Both the position numbers and the translations under genes were made by a program. 64,000 nt of DNA, taken from assembly GCA_020746835.1 (NCBI GenBank), contig JAGPNK010000001.1:2666001-2730000 (forward strand), written 5' to 3'. This stretch comes from Stachybotrys elegans (lineage: Eukaryota; Ascomycota; Sordariomycetes; Hypocreales; Stachybotryaceae). The notes below the pieces were generated by a model. That model was not told the origin of the DNA, searched no databases, and saw only the letters and a list, made by a program, of their open reading frames with translations. Shown here one piece after another: positions 20,889 to 30,816 of this stretch. Position 1 is the first letter of the stretch, and the number at the start of each line of letters is the position of its first letter.

Positions 20889-21385
20889 CTACAAGCCGCC
20901 CTGGATGGAGAAGGAGGAGATGATGAGGACGAGGAGGTTGATGACCCCCCACACGCAGGGTATCCATGTGTTCATCTCGTAGTAGCCGAACGTGTATACT
21001 GCTCCGACTCTACGCCAAGGAAGACGTCAGCACGCACAAGAATATACGAAGTGTGTCGTGGAGGACGGGGGACTAACATGGCACCAACGATGCTTCCTGC
21101 TACGAGGGCTTCCACGGCCGCCGTCACGAGGTAGATGAGCGGCACGGCCCAGACGTACTTCCACGAGGATTTATTCCAGCCGTGCGTCGCCATGGCGATG
21201 ATGACGGCGCCGATGTGGAACGCGCCGTACAGGATGAGCGTCCATTGCACCGTGAAGCGCACCACGTCGGACACGTAGTACAGCGTGTACCGTCCATCTG
21301 CCGTCTCGTCGTAGATGTTCTGGATGTTGAGGGCCGGGAACTCGGGCGACTGGTAGCCTGGCGGGGGAGTCGGTCGCGTCTGCAT
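20889..21385 (-). CDS. Small multi-spanning membrane protein, TMEM170-like
   Basis: Two exons (21385-21078, 21009-20889) joined across a GTTAGT-CGTAG intron give 142 residues. After a Pro-rich cytosolic start (MQTRPTPPPGYQSPEFPAL) there are about three membrane segments. They are VQWTLILYGAFHIGAVIIAM, then VWAVPLIYLVTAAVEALVAG with SIVGAIVGAVY, and WGVINLLVLIISSFSI at the end. Size and layout match the TMEM170 family, implicated in ER and nuclear-envelope shape in animals. That assignment rests on general resemblance and is tentative. The ATG at 21385 is the first in frame. The gene is divergent from PEX8. Confidence 0.65.
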
Positions 21386-21800
21386 CGCGGGTGTCGGCTC
21401 GGTCTCGAGGTGCGTGGTGAGGCGGGGGGAGAGGATGAGGTGCCCTCGAGGGGCGTGCGGCAGCGTCACGCAGCAATGGGTGATGGGAGACGGATGGGAG
21501 ATTCGTGGTTGAATTGGCGGGATTGGAAGCCAGAGGCTACCATACTACTAATCCAGTGATAGTTATAGTGGACAGGGGCCTAGTAGCTCGGGCTGGGGAA
21601 AGTGGATGGACGTCACTGGGCCCTCGGCAAAGAGCTCCATCCGAATTGATTTATCCCGCCTGCATCTTCTGATCAACAGGCACCTCGGCTTGGCCATTCC
21701 TCAACTCCCACCACCAACAAGACTGCAACCTCCTCGGCGATTAGTAGTCCGCGACTCGCATAGGCTGCCGGCTGCGTCGAGCTGTCGCTATCCCGCCAAG
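21386..21800. promoter_or_regulatory. Divergent promoter region TMEM170-like/PEX8
   Basis: 415 bp between divergent start codons. The PEX8 frame stays open upstream to 21606, but that extension is not family-like. No specific site is recognised. Confidence 0.45.
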
Positions 21801-23864
21801 ATGCCTGCCGACAGACTCCTCAACACGGTCCTGCAACACCTTCAAGATGTCCACGACGACGCAAAGACGGACCAAATCATCGGCACAACCACCCACCTGC
21901 TCACGCAGCTCGCCAACCCCTTGAACCTCGGCGTCCTCACCTCGCAGCTGCTCGCCAGCCCCGCCCTGTGGCAGCGCCCGGACGGCCTGCGCACCGCCCT
22001 CCGCGTCGTCGGCATCTACAGCACCGCCTCGCGCAGAGTCCACGACAACGAGCTCGAGAACAGGGGCAACAGGGCCGCGCCCCGCCAGGGCGGCGGCGTG
22101 CGCTGCGACGACTGGGCCCGCGCCGTCGTCCAGGGCGCCGACGACAAGTCGAGGCGCTGGCAGCACCTGCTCGTCCTGGCGGGCGTCCTCGTCGGCATGG
22201 AGGGCGGCGACCGCCAGGCCCTGTCGCGCAGCCTGAGGAATAAGCTCGAGACGGCCGTCGTCACGGCCGCCAACCTCTCGCTCGACAGCTACATGCAGGA
22301 CGGCGCCCTGGCCGGCGTCTCCATCGTCATGGGCGTCAACTACGCGCTCCCGCTGCTCTCCGACTGGCACAAGTCGCAGCTCAACGGCGACGCGCTCCTG
22401 TCGCTCGCCATGTGGGCCATGACGGGCTCCGAGGGCTTCCACGGCGCGCAGATCCTCGACGACATCAACCGCGACACCTCGGAGACGGCCCAGCACACGC
22501 TTCTCTGGTCCAGCCAGTCTCCTTCCTTTCGGCTCCTGCAGGACCTGGATACGCGGCCTCTCATGGCCAACATGGGGCCCGTCGCCAAGTTGACGGCCTT
22601 TGCGGTGCACCAGGCTGCCGACACGCGCTCCGTGGTACGAGCCCAGGACATCCTCATGGAGTTTAGCTACCGGGTCATGGACGCCTGGCGCAGGAACAAG
22701 TTCAGCGAGGTGCAGCCTGCCAACGAGGTCAGCGCCCTGAGCCCCGAGACGCTGCAGACGACCTGGCCCGCCATGTGGCAGTTTCTGAGGAAACTGTTGT
22801 TTGCCTCGGTCGTTGTTCTTGAAGCTATCGTGTCCCGCAGCTTGCTGGATCCGCACATGCTCGTTGATAAGACGGCCTCGGACACCGCCCTCAAGTCGCT
22901 CCATATCCTGCGCCACCTCAGCTTCATATCCCTGCGGAACGGCAACGACGCCTTCGCTGCATACAGGTTCGCCTACCTCACATCCATCGATGTACTCTCC
23001 CGAGGCAGCGCTGCCTGCGACTCGTTCCTCCAGGCGGCGCAGACGATGGTGTCTGATCCAGCCCAGGCAAATTTTATGCAGAGGACGCTGGATCTCTTTT
23101 ATCTCAACGTAGCCGAGCATCTACCCCTGGCCATGTCTACAGAGGCGTGCGATCAACTCATCATCAGGCCTGCGTCGGCGTATCTGTCACTCGAAGGCCC
23201 CATGCCAGCTGATATGATGGCCAACTTTGAGTCGGCTCACAGCGCCGTTCTCTCCGTCCTCTCATGTCCTCAGCACAGTGCCCTCACCATACGCATGGCC
23301 CCTTTCTACATCGCCAAACTCTTTGAGTCATTCCCTAGTCAGATTTCTTCCCGCCAATTCCGAGTAGCGTTCCGGACAGTCATGCAGATTGTCTCGCCAC
23401 CGTTCCCTATTGCAGCCATGGAACCTCATCTGTCAGAGACGCTGCTGGAAATGCTACGCTCGCAGATCCTCGGAGCAGGAACGTCGCCTCTTCCCGCCAC
23501 CCCCGATGTTTTGCCAAGCAGCGCCGCCGCGGAGGACTCGGGTGCCGCCCAGTCGGAGCAGAGCGCTCTGACCCTGACGCTGGTAGAGTCCATGCCATTC
23601 CTCCCACTGCCCTTGGTAGAGGAATGGCTGACGGTGGCGGCACAAAGCCTGAACGAGATTGCCGATCCGGCTTTGAGGGAGCCCGTCAAGAAGCGCTTTC
23701 AAGAACACCTCGTCAATGGAGAGCTGGACGTTGACAGAGCCGGCATTGCTGTCGCGTGGTGGGGGACAAAGGGTGGAAGGGAGCTGGTTTTGTTTGGCGC
23801 ATCACCTGTTCATGCCATGATGAGCGGCGCCCTTGGTGGTCCTGAATTCTCCAGCAAGCTGTGA
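21801..23864 (+). CDS. pex8: Peroxin PEX8 (intraperoxisomal import factor, PTS1 terminus)
   Basis: A single exon of 687 residues, largely alpha-helical and soluble. It starts MPADRLLNTVLQHLQDVHDD and ends GPEFSSKL, a perfect type-1 peroxisomal targeting signal (SKL). PEX8 lies on the lumenal side of the peroxisomal membrane and bridges docking and RING subcomplexes during matrix protein import. Yeast Pex8 also ends in SKL. Helical blocks such as HLLVLAGVLVGMEGGDRQAL and YNVxEH-like segments (FYLNVAEHLPLAMS) resemble filamentous-fungal PEX8. The ATG at 21801 was preferred over upstream near-cognates because it opens the conserved N-terminus. The SKL is direct evidence of peroxisome targeting and the PEX8 name is from resemblance. 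Confidence 0.82.
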   Translation: MPADRLLNTVLQHLQDVHDDAKTDQIIGTTTHLLTQLANPLNLGVLTSQLLASPALWQRPDGLRTALRVVGIYSTASRRVHDNELENRGNRAAPRQGGGVRCDDWARAVVQGADDKSRRWQHLLVLAGVLVGMEGGDRQALSRSLRNKLETAVVTAANLSLDSYMQDGALAGVSIVMGVNYALPLLSDWHKSQLNGDALLSLAMWAMTGSEGFHGAQILDDINRDTSETAQHTLLWSSQSPSFRLLQDLDTRPLMANMGPVAKLTAFAVHQAADTRSVVRAQDILMEFSYRVMDAWRRNKFSEVQPANEVSALSPETLQTTWPAMWQFLRKLLFASVVVLEAIVSRSLLDPHMLVDKTASDTALKSLHILRHLSFISLRNGNDAFAAYRFAYLTSIDVLSRGSAACDSFLQAAQTMVSDPAQANFMQRTLDLFYLNVAEHLPLAMSTEACDQLIIRPASAYLSLEGPMPADMMANFESAHSAVLSVLSCPQHSALTIRMAPFYIAKLFESFPSQISSRQFRVAFRTVMQIVSPPFPIAAMEPHLSETLLEMLRSQILGAGTSPLPATPDVLPSSAAAEDSGAAQSEQSALTLTLVESMPFLPLPLVEEWLTVAAQSLNEIADPALREPVKKRFQEHLVNGELDVDRAGIAVAWWGTKGGRELVLFGASPVHAMMSGALGGPEFSSKL

Positions 23865-24076
23865 ATGGGTATTGTGAGGATGTGTACGGTGAATCCATTG
23901 TTTCCTCGTCTTTATCCGGATGACAGCTTTCGCCAGCCCCAAGGTGTATATTAAGAGGGCTCAGGGTCATTTTTTCCCTGTTGCTCACATCCACTCTACA
24001 GGACAGTGTACTACTTTGCTTATTTTCACGAACATTATCCAACACTTCTTCAACAAAGACACAATATACGGCGGCC

Positions 24077-24736
24077 ATGGCGCTATCTACGCGGGGCCTC
24101 GTTTCTTACATGGTGATGGCCTTCATCTCTTCGGCTATGGCCTGCCGCCCGGGCCAAGCGACCCACTGGACTTCTGATGTCGCTGCGCAGGAGGCAAAGT
24201 CTCCCAGCTGGCCGTATGCATGCCGTCGCAAGCTGGTCTTGGACGGCGAGAAGGACCTGCTTGCCCTTAGGGAGCTCGGGGTCAGCGACACGGACCTGAT
24301 GAACTGGAACTGCTTCCTCGGGGATGGCCCCGGCAGTGTGCAGCTCGGTGACGTGATATGCGTCGACGCAGTCCTGGAGCCGGAGGAGGCCGTGGTGGTG
24401 ACGAATACGGAGAAGACCGATGCCCCGAAGGCACGTTCACCGGTCGCGGAGCCCAGCACTACTCAGTGGTCGGAGAGCGCGTCAGCCCTCCCGACTGTAG
24501 CGTGGACGACCATCAAGCTGAGCGCTCCCATGCAGGTGACGGAGGTCAGCAAGAGGCAGCAGACGGAGCGGTGTGACTCTGGCACACCCCTGGCCGAGGA
24601 CTGCCGCGTGACGACGAAATGCGACGCGAAGAGCAAGGGATTGCCGACCTGCGAGAATGGCAAGTGCGTGTGTACGGTGCAGTCGTGCCGACAGGCGTCG
24701 GACTGCGAAAAGTTCAAGCAGTGCCGGGAGGACTAG
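24077..24736 (+). CDS. Secreted Cys-rich protein with LysM-like domain, in-frame amber
   Basis: 219 residues as read. A signal peptide is clear (MALSTRGLVSYMVMAFISSA, cleavage near MA-C at 22). Residues about 55-97 look like a LysM fold (LLALRELGVSDTDLMNWNC, then VQLGDVICV), the chitin-binding module of fungal effectors and chitinases. A Ser/Thr-rich linker follows, then a Cys-rich region (CDSGTPLAEDCRVTTKC, then PTCENGKCVC and QSCRQASDCEKFKQC). The TAG at 24734-24736 interrupts a frame that continues Cys-rich to 25018. It may therefore be a nonsense-mutated allele, a readthrough gene, or a sequencing error. The LysM call is tentative. The gene sits 212 bp after PEX8 on the same strand and is probably independent. 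Confidence 0.65.
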   Translation: MALSTRGLVSYMVMAFISSAMACRPGQATHWTSDVAAQEAKSPSWPYACRRKLVLDGEKDLLALRELGVSDTDLMNWNCFLGDGPGSVQLGDVICVDAVLEPEEAVVVTNTEKTDAPKARSPVAEPSTTQWSESASALPTVAWTTIKLSAPMQVTEVSKRQQTERCDSGTPLAEDCRVTTKCDAKSKGLPTCENGKCVCTVQSCRQASDCEKFKQCRED

Positions 24737-25018
24737 GACACGTACGAATGCGTCTTTGACATACTGCACTTTCTCGAATACGGCCGGCCACTTGTGTGCC
24801 GGTGCAAGCCCCGCGTCACTGGGTGCGGTCGTCTAACGAGTCTCGACCCTTGTGAAGGCAAAATCACTTGCGATGACCGCTATGCGGACGAGTCGATGCG
24901 CCCCTCGGCCCCCCGGTGCGAAGACCCAAGCAACGAAGGCTTCCGCGGCTACTGTGCATGCACGGGCAAGAAGAGGCCGGGCTTCAGGGACGGCGAGGGC
25001 AGGCGTCCGTCGCGATGA
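24737..25018 (+). pseudogene. In-frame Cys-rich continuation after amber codon
   Basis: The frame of the secreted protein stays open for 93 codons after TAG and ends TGA at 25016-25018. It keeps the Cys spacing of the upstream part: LVCRCKPRVTGC, then LDPCEGKITCDD, RCEDPSNEG and YCACTGKKRPG. This is unlikely by chance and indicates the ancestral protein was about 312 residues. Whether it is translated is unknown. Confidence 0.55.
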
Positions 25019-26658
25019 CGAGCTGGACACGAGGCTTTGCCCAAGGAAGCAGACTGTTTACGTGGAGAGAACCCCTGAGGGGCCTGTTTTCCGGCTCCGG
25101 TGCGTCGGTTTCCCTACCCTGATTCTACCCCTGCCTATGATGCTGCTCTGCTGGGGGATGCAAGGCGCGACCCCTGATTGATTGCATATACATACATACT
25201 ATCGATACCACATGCACTGCAACTCTGCCGATGGATGGACTCGTCCCACAGTAAGCGATGGGTGAGGGGGCTGCCTCTGGAATTGATGATGCTTCTTTTT
25301 TCTCTGCTGGGTGAGCTATGGCGCTATTCTTTTGTTGTTAACAATTCCATCAGCCTGCCTGTGTGTATCTTACCCGAAGTATCCTAGTTACAATAGTCAA
25401 ACAAGCTCCTTGGTCGTCCAATCAATAGGTAGACGCTGCAAGACCACATGATGTGAGGATTGGTGATGTCAGACAGCCTGGCACCGGTGACAAGACGGGC
25501 GTTGGTGGCAAGATATCCAGGGTGGAGGGGGGAATTATGGTGCTGCTTTCTGAAAATAGACGTGCGCCAATGCCAACACACTTTGTCTACCTATCTCTAG
25601 GTATGCTCTCGGCGCCTTTTGGCGATCGCGGCTGCCTATCAGTGGGATGCATATCGTATTGCTCCTGCCATGTGTGTCTGGGCAAGGCAAGGCGAGAAGG
25701 AGTGGGGCCATGGCTTCTTGCTTTCCATTCCGTTACCCGATCTGATGACGGCACTCTGCCCCACTTGGTCCCGTCCTCCTCCTCCCACGGCCACAGTGCC
25801 GTTCAGCACTAGGAGGAGCTACTGTTCGACAGCTCAATGCCTGCCTACTTAGTAACCTCTCTTTGTTTAACTTGCAGCTTCAATTGCGGCGTGTCCAGCG
25901 TGGAAAGGCTCAATTGCTCCCTCTCTCCTCGGTCTCATCAAGAATCACTGCTCAATTCGTCTCCGCCGTCAAGGGTCCTGCCAAGATGAGACCGTTCCTT
26001 GTTTCCTCGTACCGTACAAGTCCCACGGCCAGATAATCACATATGCATCACCCACGCCTCATCCACCTCCTCCGCAGATCCCGTCTGCCACCCCGCAAGG
26101 ATGGGAAGGGTTCTGGGCCCATCCCATCATCTAGTGCACCCCAAAAGCTTAGACGCAGCCTGCTCTCCTCCCTCGAGCTTCCCCATATAAGCAAGCAGGT
26201 TTCTTCCACCCCGGCGTCACCGCCATAGCACGCGATATGGCATCATCATCTCTCCTTGGCCCGCCTATCACATCTCCTTCCCCCGTCTTCTTGCGCGTAC
26301 CGTCATGCGCCCAGCCTTGGTTTCCGGCTCAGCTTCCGACGTCATGCCCCCTCACCCCCTTACGCTCCTTACCCAGTTGGGATGCTTCTAGTCGCCAGCA
26401 CATCGCCCATCGCTCATCCATCGTTGCCGAGTTGCCTGAGCCTAAGCCCATGCCTATTCCTGTCCAAGTCGCCGGGCTAGGGGGTGAAAGCTTGCTGCGA
26501 GCTTGGAAGCATGAGGTCTTGGTCAAAGTATAAAGATCACGGTAGGTTTCCTCCTGGTTTCATTTCTATCTCCTCAGGCTCAACAATCATCTGTTACATC
26601 TTCCCCAATACTCACACACAACATCAGTCAACCAATCTCAAACCACCCAACGTTCACC
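25019..26658. other. Intergenic between Cys-rich gene and hydrophilin gene
   Basis: About 1.6 kb with no credible gene. The right end is the hydrophilin promoter with stress-type CCCCT boxes and a TATA-like element. The left part shows nothing distinctive. Confidence 0.5.
26348..26535 (+). promoter_or_regulatory. Stress-type promoter: STRE-like boxes and TATA
   Basis: CCCCT occurs at 26348-26352 and 26356-26360, and its complement AGGGG at 26480-26484. This is the core of the stress response element bound by Msn2/Msn4-type factors. A TATAAAG lies at 26529-26535, 124 bp before the start codon. This suits a stress-induced hydrophilic protein. The core is short, so chance matches are possible. 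Confidence 0.4.
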
Positions 26659-27565
26659 ATGTCTTACAACGATAACAACGACTCCTACGTTGGTCCTCCC
26701 CCGCTACTCCCAAGCATACAGCTGAGCTAACCCATTGGTAGGGCTCCGGCCGCCGCGACAACGACAACTCCTTTGTTGGTGACAATGCACCTCGCAGTAC
26801 TTCTACCAAACTAATGGGTTGGCACAGGGCTCTGGCCGTCGCGATGACAACAACATTGGTGACTCCAGCTACGTAAGTGGGCCAAATCTCAACGGCAAGA
26901 CGGTCAATTAACTTCTATCAGGGCTCTGGCCGAACTGAGAACCAGTCATACGGCTCCGGCCGCACCGAGAACGAGTCTTCCTTTGGCTCTTCCGGTATGG
27001 GTGTGAGCGGCAGCGACTCCTACGTTGGTCCTCCTACTTCCCAATATCTTCTGACAACGCTAACTCCTCGTAGGGTTCAAACCGCCGTGACAACGACGAC
27101 TCCTTTGGCTCCAGCCGTCGCACTGACAACATCGGAGACTCTTATGGCTCCAGCCGCAACACTGGCAGCACTGGCAACACTGGCAACACCTACGGCTCGT
27201 CCGACTCGTACGGCAGCTCGCGCCGTGACGACAACACCTTCTCCTCTTCCGGCCGCACCGACAATGACTCCTACGGCTCCTCTGGCCGCCAGGGCGTCGG
27301 CTCCGACAACTACAGCTCCAGCAACACCTACGGCAGCGGTACCGGCACCGATTCGTACGGCTCCTCCGGCCGCCAGGGCGTCGGCTCCGACAACTACAAC
27401 ACTGGCAGTGACTCCTACGGCAGCGGTCGCCAGGACAAGTCCAAGGGCGACAGCACTATGGGCAAGCTCATGGAGAAGGTTGGCGGCGCCCTCAAGAACG
27501 ACAAGCTCGAGGAGCGCGGCCACGAGAAGCGTGAGCAGAAGGGCCTCAACGACCGCGACTACTAG
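26659..27565 (+). CDS. Repeat-rich hydrophilin-like stress protein with modular exons
   Basis: Five exons, all in phase 0 (26659-26688, 26742-26774, 26828-26872, 26922-27023, 27074-27565), give 233 residues. The protein is Gly/Ser/Asn/Asp/Arg/Tyr-rich, built from units like GSGRRDNDNSF, GSGRTENQSY and DSYGSSGRQGVGSDNY. It has no signal peptide or membrane segment and almost no hydrophobic residues, which is hydrophilin or LEA-like. The C-terminus is different: a conserved-looking charged helix MGKLMEKVGGALKNDKLEER, then HEKREQKGLNDRDY. Each intron falls after a Ser-Tyr or Ser-Phe at the same point of the repeat. Three of the four introns start GTTGGT. I do not know a named family. Desiccation or heat protection is inferred from composition and STRE-like promoter boxes. 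Confidence 0.75.
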
Positions 27566-28009
27566 ATTCGCGGTGCAGGTCAAAGTCTCATGAGCAGTAA
27601 TGAATGATGCGATGGGAATGACTTTGGAGAGTCTTTGACTTGTATTGTATCATCAGTCATATGAGTAATCTGATAATATTTTGCACCTTTAGAAACACGT
27701 ATACGCGCCGTGTTGTCGTCATGTCTGTACCACTGCCCGCAATACCAACTTCAACCTTGAGCACGCAATACTCTTCTTGGTTCATCATGTGCTCTATCTC
27801 TCGCCTCTAATACGGCAAATGAGCCAAACGGGGAGTGAAGACTGGCTGCCACTCGTTGTACAACTCATGATACATATATGTCTTCCCACCATCATCGCAT
27901 GTTCCCTCGCGCGCCCAGAATATACCAGAGTGAAATGTCGCTTCGCTTGAATGGCTATGCTGAATATCTACCAAATACATCGCGAATATAAAAGGAAGAA
28001 CTCTTGGTC
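27566..28009. other. Convergent 3' spacer, hydrophilin/PLC1
   Basis: 444 bp, mildly AT-rich, between convergent genes. No structure is seen beyond presumed 3' UTRs. Confidence 0.5.
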
Positions 28010-30038
28010 CTATGACAGTTTCTTCTCGACATAGACCAAGATCAAACCATCCGACTTGTTTCCGTCCAGATCTAGCAGCTGGATGTACCTGTAGCCCTCG
28101 CCCAAGCGGTCCAGCCTCACGCAGGCCCACGCCGCCAGATCGTCCCTACCAAACTCATCGTCCCGGACCGTGAACCGCACGAAGGTGAGGTCTTCGACAA
28201 GACCCGGGATGTTGTTAAACTCAAGCTTCTGCGCCTTCAAATCAATGTCGCAGCCCTTGTGCGTCTTAGTCTTCGCCTTGTAGTCACCCTCGCGCTCGTG
28301 GCCATCCGTCTTGATGGTCTTGCCGTGCTCCACGTCCGAGGCGTCGACGTGCAGCTCAACTTTGACGTAAGGCTTGAAGCTTCTAGCCGACTTGTCCTCT
28401 GGTGGGAAGGGCAGACGCTGTGCTGCGTAGAACGTGAATGCGAGGCTGAGCGTCTTGCGGCTGACGACATTGGTGGCCTTGTTTGACTCGAGATCAGGGC
28501 GGTAGCCTTTGAATGTTGGGTTAGTGGTGACTTGTGCTGATTTGAAACAACAAGAAAATCCGGGAGACGTTACCAGGCGGCTTGAGGACGTAGCCCTCGG
28601 TTCCTTGGAACATGCCCTCGTTGAGCATCATGCCTTCATCAATCTGCTGCCAGTTGAGCGCAACGATCTGTGCACCCGCCCCCCAGAAGATGGGTGGGTT
28701 GAGGTTTGAGGACCCGATGCGTAAACCAGAAGGGTACGTGCGCAGGAGGTAGTGCTTGTTGTGCTCGAATAGCGTGGCGCACTCGGTCTCGAGGCGATCC
28801 AAGAACTTCTTCTCCGACAGCGAAAAGATGTGGCTGGGCATAGCGGCCTCTGGTTGCGCAAAGGACTTGAAGGTGATGCCGCGCGTATAAATACCCAGCG
28901 AGCTGAGCTCATGAATGATTTTGGCACGTGTCTTCTTGGGTGGCGGGGTGGCAGCCCGATCATCATCGGGGCTGTCATCGTCGACTGCCGTGGCTCCTTG
29001 AGGGGCGTACTTGACCTTGACAAGAATCTTTCGCCTCAGTTGGTGTGGGCTGGGGAGCTCGGCAGCATCTCCCTCGGGCTGGGGTAGAAGGAACTCTTTC
29101 CATGCATCTTTCATGATGGAAACCATGATGGCCTGCTGCTCTGCATTGCAGTGGACCTCGAGGCTCACAATCAGGGGCAAGTCAGTCGCTTCGAAAGCGC
29201 TCTGCTTGATGGCATTGCACACCTCACGGAACGAAATATCCTTTGTAAGAGTGTAGCCATGCAAGACCCTCGGTTCAACCACAGCAACTTGTGCCACAGG
29301 GCCCGACTCCTTCTCCGAGCTGTTGGTTTGGTCGAGGCTGAGCTTGGCCATGGCGGCCTCTGTACCGGTGGCATACGGCGTTCCAGACGTGGGAGACAGC
29401 TTTTCCTTCTTGGGAGAGCTACCAACGAGCTTATTCTTGAGCATGTTGAAGGTGCTCTGCCTCTTGGGGCCATTGCCACTAATCTTTTTCCGCAACGACA
29501 GACCACGAGTGAGGCCTCCTCCGCTCTTCTTGTCCTCGACAGAGGAGTTAGAGGTGTCTGATTCCGAGTCGGAGTCGTCGCCATCCCAGATATCGATCTC
29601 CACGCAGCGACAGCCGCGACGCAGGGCATTGACGTAAGCCTCGGTGGTGCTGTCGCTAGAGAGCTGGTTTCCGGAGAGGTAGGTGTTGTGGCTGGAGCTG
29701 ATGAAGTAGCTGGACAAGGGCCATGAGTAGTCGAGGTCCTCCTTCTTGGGAGGCTTGATAATGGAGCGTTTGACCGATGTCATGTAAACCAGAAAGGTGT
29801 TGAAGTCGAGGGTGGACTGGGCCAGCAGCCTGGTTGGCGCATCTTCCGGGGTGTGGCCCTGAATGACCTCGAAAAACTTCTTGATGCTCTCGCTGCCCCA
29901 ATGGCCATCCGGGCCGGCGTGGGAGTCGTAGATGGTGCGTAGAGCTTGGAGCGTGGTCTGGTCCATGGATTTGAGGATACGAGAAGCATCGCCTGCGGCC
30001 GGAGCCTGCAGAGGGGCGGGAGACTCTGCCGAAGCCAT
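28010..30038 (-). CDS. plc1: Phosphoinositide-specific phospholipase C, delta-type
   Basis: Two exons (30038-28574, 28506-28010) give 653 residues. PLC hydrolyses PIP2 to IP3 and diacylglycerol in calcium signalling. Domains in order are a short EF-hand-like region (LRTIYDSHAGPDGHWGSESI, about 35-90), then the X box from about 116 (YFISSSHNTYLSGNQL with the catalytic His, and CVEIDIWDG). A charged Ser-rich linker follows, with the rest of X (LPLIVSLEVHC). The Y box is at about 375-485 (LSSLGIYTRGITFKSF, then YPSGLRIGSSNLNPP). A C-terminal C2 domain ends in VRDDEFGRDDLAAW and KSDGLILVYVEKKLS. No PH domain is visible before the EF region. The start is the ATG at 30038, because an upstream near-cognate extension is not family-like. 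Confidence 0.92.
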
Positions 30039-30816
30039 GTCTGAAGGCGAGAAGCTCGTAATCTCAACGACCAAAGCTGCAAGGCTCGTGACAGTACCAG
30101 TACACGGAGTACTAGGTAGAGCAAGTTCCACGTTAGTAAGGAATTGCGGAGTGAATTGGGGGTGATCTGGAGGAAGTCGTGAGGTGAGGACCAGCAGGTG
30201 GGTTCAGCTGGACTAAAGTAAGCTGTGCCCTGTTTGGGGAAGGTACTACGTAGTAGGGGTCCTCTCGTTTGGCACAATGTCCAGGAGAGGGGCAGGGGGG
30301 GGCAGTGAAGGAGCGACCGTTGGAGCGACGGAAAGTGGGCGCAGCTGCCAATTGTGTAACAGCGGAATACGTCAGTCACCAACGTGTACTTGCCGATGTA
30401 AGTCAGTAGGTAGATGAGCTGGAGCCTGGATAATCCGATGCTTTATTAAGGCTGGGTTCCCGTGGAAACAATTAAAAGACGACGAATATACAAAGCCACC
30501 TCCATGCACGGATACTGGGCGTTCAGTTCGTCGGGCTCCCAGCAAGGCAAGGTGCCCAGGCCAGCATGCACAAGTGACGCAGCCAGCAAACAGCTTGCCA
30601 GGGGCCACCCATGCATGTAAAGACAGTGTTGGGTCACAGAATCATCCCATGTGCCTTTTTCGGGCTTACCTTTGTTCGGTCCTACCTTTGCCAGTCCTGT
30701 GCTTAGGCCTGCAGAAGCTCTGTTGGGAGGTATCTAACTAGAGGCTACTAAGTTGCATCTGCAAGGCTATTCTTTTATTTTGTTCTCATTCTTCTTTTTT
30801 TTTTTGGTTTGTTTGT
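30039..30816. other. Intergenic: PLC1 promoter and ADE13 3' region
   Basis: 778 bp without coding signal. It contains the palindrome TACTACGTAGTA (30244-30255) about 206 bp upstream of the PLC1 start, and a T-run at about 30795-30806 near the ADE13 end. Confidence 0.5.
30244..30255. promoter_or_regulatory. TACTACGTAGTA palindrome upstream of PLC1
   Basis: A perfect 12-bp palindrome containing the TACTACGTA 9-mer also found upstream of the ZIP and STE14 genes at similar distance. A dimeric regulator site is possible but unproven. Confidence 0.4.

Noticed and set aside
21741..23120. 459-codon antisense frame over PEX8
   Set aside because: GC-third-position shadow of PEX8, low-complexity Arg/Val/Gly content.
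26877..27593. Plus-strand Ala/Thr-rich frame continuing past 27024 in the hydrophilin locus
   Set aside because: After the GTTGGT site at 27024 it becomes a monotonous Thr/Ala/Pro reading of the repeats. Splicing to the other frame restores the GSSR-Y-D repeat and the conserved C-terminal helix.
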